Below, in pieces: positions 58,311 to 64,000 of a stretch of 64,000 bases of DNA. Positions within the stretch are counted from its first letter, which is position 1. Each line of letters opens with the position of its first letter. The DNA comes from Terriglobales bacterium. Its GTDB lineage: Bacteria > Acidobacteriota > Terriglobia > Terriglobales > Acidobacteriaceae. Location of the stretch: positions 23,122-87,121 of the forward strand of contig DASRER010000035.1 of assembly GCA_035651995.1 (NCBI GenBank), in the 5' to 3' direction. The notes below the pieces were generated by a model that saw only the letters and a program-made list of their open reading frames with translations, did no database searches and was not told the DNA's origin. Position numbers and translations under genes: made by a program.

Positions 58311-58784
58311 CTATTTCGGACTGTTGCCGTGCATCGAGACGCCGCTGCTCCGCCAGGCCTGGCCCTGCTGCGCCATGTTGGCCAGCACGAGCGGCAGATA
58401 CTTGTTGAGGATGTCGCCACCCCATCCGCTCTTCATCATCATGCTCACCAGCACCGCCTTGATGCCCTCAAAGCCGCTGTGCTCCAAACGCACGTTGGTT
58501 CCCGCGGCAGTGGGCGTGAGTGTCCAGACTACGACCGTATCGATCGCGTTGCTCTTCCAGGTATAGGAGAGGCGGCGTGGCGGATCGAGTTCGCGCACCT
58601 GGCAGTCCACGATGCCGTTCCATCCCGGCATCGGCTTGGCGCGAAACTGGAAGCGATGTCCTACGCGCGGCTCGAAATTGTTCGTCATGAGCCACTCGGT
58701 GATCGCCCCGGAGTCGGTCAGCGCGCGCCAGACACGTTCCGGCGGATGCGGATACTCGACTTCAAACTTCAGATCGCGCTTCAT
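58311..58784 (-). CDS. AHSA1/SRPBCC-family protein
   Basis: A 157-residue START-like ligand-binding domain: DLKFEVEYPHPPERVWRALT, DSGAITEWLMTNNFEPRVGH, LDPPRRLSYTWKSNAIDTVV, TPTAAGTNVRLEHSGFEG. It has no catalytic motif. ATG 58784 overlaps the ArsR stop by four bases (ATGA). ArsR/AHSA1 pairs of this kind are widespread and the AHSA1 protein is thought to bind a hydrophobic small molecule. It is second in the operon. Confidence 0.92.
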   Translation of the reverse strand: MKRDLKFEVEYPHPPERVWRALTDSGAITEWLMTNNFEPRVGHRFQFRAKPMPGWNGIVDCQVRELDPPRRLSYTWKSNAIDTVVVWTLTPTAAGTNVRLEHSGFEGIKAVLVSMMMKSGWGGDILNKYLPLVLANMAQQGQAWRSSGVSMHGNSPK

Positions 58785-59185
58785 GCCTTCCTTCCCGAAT
58801 GCCCCCTGGGCCGTTTCGCACCTACACGCCGCGCCGGTCTCGCGGCGGCTGATGTCTCACTGGCCGCCATGCGATCGAGGTAGCGTCCAAGGCGGTCGAG
58901 CCGGCCGCGCCAGAATCGCTCGTAGAACGCCAGCCAGTCCGCCACCTCGCGCAACGGCGCCCCATCGATGCGGTAGAGCCTCTGCCTGCCCTGCCGCCGC
59001 TCGCTGACTAGCCGTGCCGAGCGCAAAACGGCCAGCTGCTGTGAGACCGCCGGCTGCGAGATGCGGAAGTGCGCCGCCAGTTCCGTCGCCGGGCGTTCGC
59101 CTTCGTGGAGCAGAGCCAGTAGCGACCGCCGTGTGGGATCGGCAATGGCCCGGAAGACGTCCGTCGAGTGCGCGGTGGCCGTCAT
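58781..59185 (-). CDS. ArsR-family repressor of the AHSA1 operon
   Basis: A 134-residue winged-helix repressor: DVFRAIADPTRRSLLALLHE, GERPATELAAHFRISQPAVS, QQLAVLRSARLVSERRQGRQ, RLYRIDGAPLREVADWLAFY. It lacks the metal-binding Cys motif of ArsR proper, like other SdpR-type members. The two ATGs at 59200 and 59197 fall in the predicted -10 element, so the ATG at 59185 is taken as the start. With the transcription start expected near 59189, the mRNA would be nearly leaderless. A perfect operator covers the promoter. Confidence 0.88.
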   Translation of the reverse strand: MTATAHSTDVFRAIADPTRRSLLALLHEGERPATELAAHFRISQPAVSQQLAVLRSARLVSERRQGRQRLYRIDGAPLREVADWLAFYERFWRGRLDRLGRYLDRMAASETSAAARPARRVGAKRPRGHSGRKA

Positions 59186-59197
59186 CAACGATGGCAT

Positions 59198-59219
59198 CAT
59201 ATAAGAAAATACTTATATG
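59198..59219. promoter_or_regulatory. ArsR-type operator CATATAAG-AAAATA-CTTATATG
   Basis: A perfect 8-bp inverted repeat with a 6-nt AT-rich centre, located between -35 (TTGACA, minus strand 59223-59218) and -10 (TATGAT, 59201-59196), 16-bp spacing. Binding would block RNA polymerase: classical autorepression. Confidence 0.8.
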
Positions 59220-59293
59220 TCAAGGGTGAATTGTCGCGCGTCTGTGAGGGGTTGCGGAATCGGCCTTTCACACCCCAGAATCATGCAGATCCT

Positions 59294-60262
59294 ATGAAGG
59301 TGATACAGGTCAGGAAGCCGGGCGGGCCGGAGGCCATGCAGGTGGCCACCCTGCCCATGCCGCAGTTCAAGCCGAGTGAAGCCGTGGTGAAGGTCGCCGC
59401 CAGCGGCGTGAATTTCATTGACGTGTATTTCCGTGAGGGCCGATACAAGGCGCCCCTGCCCTTCATCAACGGACAGGAGGGAGCGGGAACGGTGACCGGC
59501 ACTGGCACCGAAGCTCCCTGGATCCGGGTTGGCGACCGTGTGGCCTGGACGGGCATCCTCGGCTCTTACGCCGAGTACGCGGTGGTTCCCGCCGACCGCC
59601 TGGTGCCGATCCCGCAGGGCGTCACCGAACGCGAAGCCGCCGCCGCCATGCTGCAGGGCATGACCGCCCACTACCTCACCCACGATACCTGGCGCGCGCA
59701 GCCGGGCCAGACCGCGCTTGTTCACGCTGCCGCCGGTGGTGTAGGACTGCTGCTGGTCCAGATGCTGCACAACATCGGTGTGCGTGTGATCGGCACCGTT
59801 TCGACCGAAGAAAAAGCCCGGCTGGCGCGCGATGCCGGCGCCGACGACGTCATCCTCTACACCGAAACCGACTTCGAGGCGGAGACGAAACGTCTAACCA
59901 ACAATCGCGGCGTGGATGTGGTGTACGACTCGGTGGGCAAGACCACATTCGAGAAGAGCCTGGGCGTACTGCGGCCCCGCGGCATGCTGGCGCTGTTTGG
60001 CGGCTCCAGCGGCGCCGTGCCGCCCTTCGATCCCATGCTGCTCAGCCAGAAGGGCTCGCTCTTCCTCACCCGGCCGTCACTGGGCCACTACATCGCCAGC
60101 CGCGAGGAACTGCTGGCCCGCGCCGAATCCGTTTTCGGCATGGTCGCGGATGGCAAACTCAAGCTGCGCATCGAGCGCACCTACCGCCTGGAAGACGCGC
60201 AGCAAGCCCACCGCGACCTGCAAGCCCGCAAGACGACCGGGAAGCTGTTGCTCACGCCGTGA
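59294..60262 (+). CDS. NADPH:quinone oxidoreductase, zeta-crystallin family
   Basis: A 322-residue medium-chain dehydrogenase/reductase without the zinc ligands. Sequences MKVIQVRKPGGPEAMQVATL, VAASGVNFIDVYFREGRYKA, PFINGQEGAGTVTGTG and the NADPH motif ALVHAAAGGVGLLLVQMLHN match quinone oxidoreductase 1. It reduces quinones or enones with NADPH in the cytosol. The upstream ORF part is discounted, because ATG 59294 is the family start. It is divergent from the ArsR operon and may share its control region. Confidence 0.94.
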   Translation: MKVIQVRKPGGPEAMQVATLPMPQFKPSEAVVKVAASGVNFIDVYFREGRYKAPLPFINGQEGAGTVTGTGTEAPWIRVGDRVAWTGILGSYAEYAVVPADRLVPIPQGVTEREAAAAMLQGMTAHYLTHDTWRAQPGQTALVHAAAGGVGLLLVQMLHNIGVRVIGTVSTEEKARLARDAGADDVILYTETDFEAETKRLTNNRGVDVVYDSVGKTTFEKSLGVLRPRGMLALFGGSSGAVPPFDPMLLSQKGSLFLTRPSLGHYIASREELLARAESVFGMVADGKLKLRIERTYRLEDAQQAHRDLQARKTTGKLLLTP

Positions 60263-60332
60263 TCCGCGGCTCCGCGCTCCCGCGAGACGCTTCCGGCCTG
60301 CCGTCGTCGCAGCACGGAGATCGGACACCGAG

Positions 60333-62558
60333 CTACTTGTTCTCCCCGCCTCCCGCCGCCACCGCCGGCTGGCCGCCTTCGAGCGGCAGCTCGCTTTGTC
60401 CGAGCAACGCCGAGTTGCGCGGAATCTCTGTGTTCCACAAGTAATGCGAGAACCAGTCGAAATTCGCCTGCAGCACGGCGCGGTTGCTGCGCGGCTTGGT
60501 GATGCCGTGTCCGAAGCCGGTGTAGAGGATGAGCCGCGAGGGCACGTTCTGGTCCTGCAGGCCGCGGTAGAGTTCGAAGCTGTCAGGCACGGGCACGCGC
60601 TTGTCGTTCGAGCCCTGCTGGATCAGCGTCGGCGTCTTGGCCTGCTTGATGGTCGTCATCGGCGACGTCTTGGCGTAGATCTCCGGGTCGTCCCACGGCG
60701 TGGCCTTCAGATATTGACGCGTGAACGGCGTGATGTCGGTGCTCACGTAGTACGTAACCCAGTTACTGATGCCGGCGCCGACCGAGATCGCCTTGAAGCG
60801 GTCGGTGTGCGTCGTCAGGAACGCCGAGATGTATCCGCCCTGCGACCAACCCATGGCGCCGAGCTTCGCCGGGTCCACGATGCCGCGCGCGATCAGTGAA
60901 TCCACGCCAGACATCACGTCCATCATGTCGCCCACGCCGAGGTTGCGGACGTTGAGCGAGCGGAAGCGCTGTCCGTAGCCGGCGCTGCCGCGGTAGTTCG
61001 GCTCCAGCACCAGAGCACCGCGCGCCAAAAAGGCCTGAATGGGATAAGTGCGATCGGCGGGCTGCAGCGTGGGCCGCGAAACGCCCGCCGGTCCGCCATG
61101 AATCACCAACAGCAGCGGATACTTGCGCGACGCGTCGTAATCGGCGGGCTTATGCAGGATGCCCTCGATCACAGTGCCGTCGCCGCTCTTCCATGAAACA
61201 ACTTCGTTCGTGCCCAGCGTCCAGTTGGCGATCTGGTCGCTCATGGCCGTCAGGCGCTTGGGAGCGAAGCTCGCAACGGGTGAGACGTAGATCTCCAGCA
61301 TGTTCTGCGCGTCTGACATGGTGAAGGCCATCGTCCTGAAGTCGCGCGAGAAGCTGGCCGAATCGTGCGCAGCGGCGTCATTCTGCGTGAGCCGCGTGAT
61401 GGCGCGCGTGCGCGGGTCCAGCCGGTAAACATGCGACGCCGTCTTCTGTAGCGCGTAGAAGTAGATTCCGTCCGGCCCCCAGTCGAGAATGTTGGCGTTC
61501 TCGTCGAAGGCGGCCGTGAGGTCGGTGGCCTGCTCGATGTCGTCGGGCGGATGCGCCAGCGCCTTCTCCACGTCAACCACAGCGATGTGGTGGTTCAGGT
61601 AGTAGTAGTTCTTGCCCGAGAGCGCCGTCTCGAACGCCACCTGCTTGCCGTCGGGCGAAAACACCGGCGACTCGTCGGGGCCGATCAGTGCGTCGATCTT
61701 GCTGACCTTGTTGCCGGCCGCGAGGTCGAGCAGATAGATGTCCGAGTCGTCGGTGAAGGCCAGCAGCGGCACCTTGCGGGCGCTGAACACGATGCGGGTC
61801 GAGTCAGGCGACCAGGAGAAGTCATTCACGTTCAGGTCGGGATCGCGCGTGAGCTGCACGGCGCGCGCCGGCGCGTTGTGCGCCAGCGCCTCGCCTACAT
61901 CCACCAGGAAGAGCTGGTTCTGGTCGTACTCCTTCTCGTAGACCTCGAAGTCGGCGTACTTGTCCTTGCGGTCCTTCGCGGGCTTGGCCTTGGGCGGATT
62001 GGCGACGAAGGCGATGCGGGTGGAATCCTTCGACCATGCCCAAGCCTGGATTTCGCCTTCGGACTTGGTGAGCTGCCAGGCCTCGCCGCCTTCCGGCGAG
62101 ATGACCCAGATCTGCCGGGCGGCGGGCTTGCCATCGGACTTGGTGTCGGCCTTGGCGTCGTCCTTCTTCGCGGCGTCGCTGGGCTTGGCGTCTGACCTGG
62201 CGTCCGGCTTTTCCGGCTCGATCACCGGCTCGGCCGCGCGCTCGGTGGCGAAGGCGATCCAGCGCCCGTCGGGCGACCACTGCGCGTTGCCCGTGCTTTT
62301 GCCGCCGCGCGTGAGCTGGAACGAACGGCCGGTCTTGGTGTCGGCCAGCCAAAGACGCGTGATGTACTCGTTGTCCTTCCAGTTGGTCTCGGTCAGCGAG
62401 TACACGACGTAGCGGCCGTCGGGCGAGATGCGAGGCGCGGCCACGCGCTTGAGCGAGAGCGCCTCGTCGAACGAGGGAACATGCTTCTGTGCCGGAGCAG
62501 ACGCACCGAAGAAGCAAACGACGCAGAGCAGCGGCAGGAACCGGCGGACGGAACGCAT
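60333..62558 (-). CDS. S9-family prolyl oligopeptidase, exported
   Basis: A 741-residue serine peptidase with a signal peptide (RRFLPLLCVVCFFGASAPAQ) after a good ribosome-binding site (GGAGG). The N-terminal propeller (about 30-480) has RISPDGRYVVYSLTETNWKD, QWSPDGRWIAFATE and DFSWSPDSTRIVFSARKVPL. A charged Lys/Asp/Ala-rich insert lies near 110-150. The catalytic alpha/beta hydrolase domain contains the triad S572 (GAMGWSQGGYIS), D652 (QGSNDKRVPVP) and H684 (TGFGHGITKP). It probably degrades peptides in the periplasm or outside. The leading 119 codons of the longer ORF are not coding; they overlap a word hairpin. Confidence 0.95.
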   Translation of the reverse strand: MRSVRRFLPLLCVVCFFGASAPAQKHVPSFDEALSLKRVAAPRISPDGRYVVYSLTETNWKDNEYITRLWLADTKTGRSFQLTRGGKSTGNAQWSPDGRWIAFATERAAEPVIEPEKPDARSDAKPSDAAKKDDAKADTKSDGKPAARQIWVISPEGGEAWQLTKSEGEIQAWAWSKDSTRIAFVANPPKAKPAKDRKDKYADFEVYEKEYDQNQLFLVDVGEALAHNAPARAVQLTRDPDLNVNDFSWSPDSTRIVFSARKVPLLAFTDDSDIYLLDLAAGNKVSKIDALIGPDESPVFSPDGKQVAFETALSGKNYYYLNHHIAVVDVEKALAHPPDDIEQATDLTAAFDENANILDWGPDGIYFYALQKTASHVYRLDPRTRAITRLTQNDAAAHDSASFSRDFRTMAFTMSDAQNMLEIYVSPVASFAPKRLTAMSDQIANWTLGTNEVVSWKSGDGTVIEGILHKPADYDASRKYPLLLVIHGGPAGVSRPTLQPADRTYPIQAFLARGALVLEPNYRGSAGYGQRFRSLNVRNLGVGDMMDVMSGVDSLIARGIVDPAKLGAMGWSQGGYISAFLTTHTDRFKAISVGAGISNWVTYYVSTDITPFTRQYLKATPWDDPEIYAKTSPMTTIKQAKTPTLIQQGSNDKRVPVPDSFELYRGLQDQNVPSRLILYTGFGHGITKPRSNRAVLQANFDWFSHYLWNTEIPRNSALLGQSELPLEGGQPAVAAGGGENK

Positions 62559-62609
62559 ACAACCTCCAGCGGACAACAACGTGAGCCGCTGGATTATAAG
62601 CGAAAGGCT

Positions 62610-62742
62610 TTCACGCAAAGATCGCAGAGAACGCAGAGGAATCAAGGCAAGACGACTACGCGAGCGGCGCAACGGGTCCGCGAGAGGTGCGATGGTGTGA
62701 TGTGCTTCTGCCCGGCGGTCTCCGCGATCTCTGCGGTGAAAA
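62610..62742. repeat. Word hairpin, CGCAGAGAACGCAGAGG class
   Basis: TTTCACGCAAAGATCGCAGA, GAACGCAGAGG (62610-62640) faces GGTCTCCGCGATCTCTGCGG, TGAAAA (62717-62742). The spacer is about 76 bases. It fills the gap between the Mpo1-like gene and the S9 peptidase gene. Confidence 0.55.
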
Positions 62743-62746
62743 CGGT

Positions 62747-63052
62747 CTAGGCCCTTCCCCGGAGCTTGGCGAACCACCAGCGCAGGCCGACGAAGAGAAA
62801 GCGCGGATCGCGGAGGAACTCCGGCGGCTTGTGCTCGAAGGCGTGCCCGACGAACTGGAAGATCCAGCCCACGACGAACAACCCGAGCGCCGTCCACCAG
62901 GCGCGGGCATTCCATGGAGACGCCAAAGCAAACCCGGAAAGCGCGACCAGCAACGAGACCACAATCAGCGGAATGCCGACGGTGTGGCAGGCGCGATTCA
63001 CCGGGTTCTGATGCGATTCGGCATACTCGGCGATCCAGTCGCGTGAGGGCAT
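62747..63052 (-). CDS. Mpo1-like (DUF962) membrane protein
   Basis: A 101-residue protein with two to three membrane helices. It has WIAEYAESHQNPVNRACHTV, GIPLIVVSLLVALSGFALAS, WWTALGLFVVGWIFQFVGHA and FEHKPPEFLRDPRFLFVGLR. The conserved His set (SHQN, ACHT, GHAFEHKPP) binds iron in the yeast 2-hydroxy-fatty-acid dioxygenase Mpo1. A similar alpha-oxidation role is inferred. ATG 63052 (MPSRDW) is chosen. It is on the same strand as and upstream of the S9 peptidase gene. Confidence 0.88.
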   Translation of the reverse strand: MPSRDWIAEYAESHQNPVNRACHTVGIPLIVVSLLVALSGFALASPWNARAWWTALGLFVVGWIFQFVGHAFEHKPPEFLRDPRFLFVGLRWWFAKLRGRA

Positions 63053-63093
63053 TGCGCCAGATTCTAGCAGCACCCGAACGGTGCTCCCTATGG

Positions 63094-63249
63094 CTACTTC
63101 TGATTCAAGGTTGCCATTTGTACGTCTTCCCGTACTTGTAGCCAGCTGTTCCAGCCGTGGCCCTTTGATCGGATAGCAATTACTTTGCGAGCACTGTCAA
63201 TGCCCACATTCATTACCTGGCGATCGACCGTCGGCAAGTAGCGAACCCT
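63094..63249 (-). pseudogene. 3' remnant of a gene cut by the IS element
   Basis: The minus strand is open for 51 codons from the IS edge to TAG 63096-63094. It reads VRYLPTVDRQVMNVGIDSAR, KVIAIRSKGHGWNSWLQVRE, DVQMATLNQK. The sequence looks like normal protein rather than a shadow: balanced composition, AT-richer than the neighbours, no start codon near the break. I do not recognise the family. The IS5-type element starting at about 63250 appears to have removed or separated its 5' part. Confidence 0.4.
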
Positions 63250-64000
63250 AGAGCTGGTTTCATAAATAGATTCCGGCTCGAATCAGGCACTTACGCGGCG
63301 GGGCCGCCATGGGCGAAGCTCTCGTCATGCGGCTCACCGACCGGCAGTGGGAGCTGATCGAGCATTTTTTCCCGCAACCCAAACGACGACGAGACGGCCG
63401 CGGACGCCCTTGGGCCTCCAATCGCGCCTGCGTCGAGGGCATTCTCTGGGTGCTGAAAACCGGCGCTCGCTGGCGCGACCTGCCGCCCTCGTATCCCAGC
63501 GGCGTGACGTGCTGGCGGCGGCTGCGGCAGTGGGAAGACGAGGGCATCTGGGTCGAAGCCTGGCAGCAACTGCTGGCGGCGCTGAACCACCACGAACTGC
63601 TGCAGTGGGACGAGACCTTCCTCGACGGCAGCTTCGTGGCGGCGAAAAAAGGGGCGACGGAGTGGGCAAAACCAAGCGCGGGAAGGGGACAAAGCTCATG
63701 GTACTGGTCGATGGCCAGGGCATTCCTCTGGGAGCGCAACTCACGAGCGCTTCGCCGGCAGAGGTCACGCTGGCGGAGTCGACGCTGGCGCAGGTGAGGG
63801 TCCCGTGTTGGGGACGCGGCCGGCCCCGGCAGAAGCCCCAGCGCATCATCGCCGACCGCGCCTACGACTCCAATCCGCTGCGCGAACGGCTGCACCGGCG
63901 CGGTATCGAGCTGCTGGTCCCCCACCGCCGCAACCGGCAGCGCTGGTGGCGACAGGACGGACGCAAGCTGCGGCGCTATCGGCGGCGCTGGAAAATCGAG
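63250..64000 (+). mobile_element. IS5-family (IS427-like) insertion sequence, right end beyond the window
   Basis: The left end is placed at about 63250 from the end-like sequence GAGCTGGTTTCATAAAT and from the abrupt end of the disrupted gene on the other strand; the exact base is uncertain. The element carries a two-phase transposase with an A6G4 frameshift site and runs off the window. The terminal inverted repeat at the far side and the target duplication cannot be seen. Confidence 0.75.
63309..64000 (+). CDS. IS5-family transposase, two reading phases joined by frameshifting, 3' end cut
   Basis: The first phase, from ATG 63309 (alternative ATG 63327, MRLTDRQWELIEHFFPQ), encodes the DUF4096-type N-domain (GRPWASNRACVEGILWVLKT, GARWRDLPPSYPSGVTCWRR) and the first catalytic Asp region (WDETFLDGSFVAAKK). 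At A6G4 (63645-63654) a -1 shift enters the second phase, which continues GKTKRGKGTKLMVLVDGQGI, IADRAYDSNPLRERL (second Asp) and RRYRRRWKIE (Glu) at the window edge. This arrangement and slippery site are standard in the IS427 group. Without the shift the first phase ends at 63797. Confidence 0.85.

Overview
The window is GC-rich bacterial chromosome, most likely from an Acidobacteriota (Terriglobia-like) soil organism. This rests on recognition rather than a search: two very large Oar-like TonB-dependent receptors with an N-terminal carboxypeptidase-regulatory domain, a winged-helix/TolB-propeller sensor, a DUF2277 protein, a DciA-type protein upstream of gatCA, and many intergenic palindromic repeats. 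No rRNA, tRNA, CRISPR array or phage was found. Nearly all long opposite-strand ORFs are GC-driven shadows and are left out.

Layout. 1-5 kb: a truncated TPR protein, DUF2277, an AI-2E transporter, a gene remnant, and a Cys-rich secreted protein (apparently frameshifted) coupled to a propeller-like protein. 5.5-16 kb: purH, an MXAN_5187-type protein, a NarL-type regulator, larE, a PAS-GGDEF cyclase, an OmpA-like protein behind a structured leader, ruvB, a deiodinase-like redoxin, and a peroxiredoxin whose catalytic position is an in-frame TGA, read here as selenocysteine. 16-30 kb: a decayed EamA gene, a TetR regulator, accD, cobO, proS, two amino-acid oxidoreductases, a GH2 exo-glucosaminidase, an amino-acid permease and a large winged-helix/TolB protein. 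30-38.4 kb: a small HEAGH protein and two tandem TonB receptors, each with its own strong promoter and intrinsic terminator. 38.5-45.7 kb: a complete iscRSUA-hscBA-fdx-iscX operon on the minus strand with a VOC gene and a cupin gene inserted between hscB and hscA. 46-56 kb: a transglutaminase-like protein, a zinc-ribbon peptide, a receiver protein, tsaD, cca, dciA-gatC-gatA, an HD-GYP response regulator, a glycosyltransferase and thiE. 56-64 kb: an ArsR-AHSA1-VOC-YdeI operon with a recognisable operator, a quinone oxidoreductase, an S9 peptidase, an Mpo1-like protein, and an IS5-family element that runs off the right edge and seems to have cut a gene.

The most striking unexplained signal is in the gaps. 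At least fifteen intergenic spaces hold a hairpin built from a short 'word' of about 7-12 nt, repeated imperfectly in one orientation and again as its complement in the other arm. The word differs from gap to gap, although some word classes recur (one class is at four loci, with 28 of 29 arm positions complementary at 51.0 kb). A second, GC-rich REP-like palindrome family lies between genes and also in frame inside three genes (tsaD, the ornithine cyclodeaminase and the GH2 enzyme).

Starts given here are often internal to the longest ORF, chosen by Shine-Dalgarno site, overlap with the upstream stop, or the family's usual N-terminus. No alignment or database search was possible, so family names are from sequence recognition.
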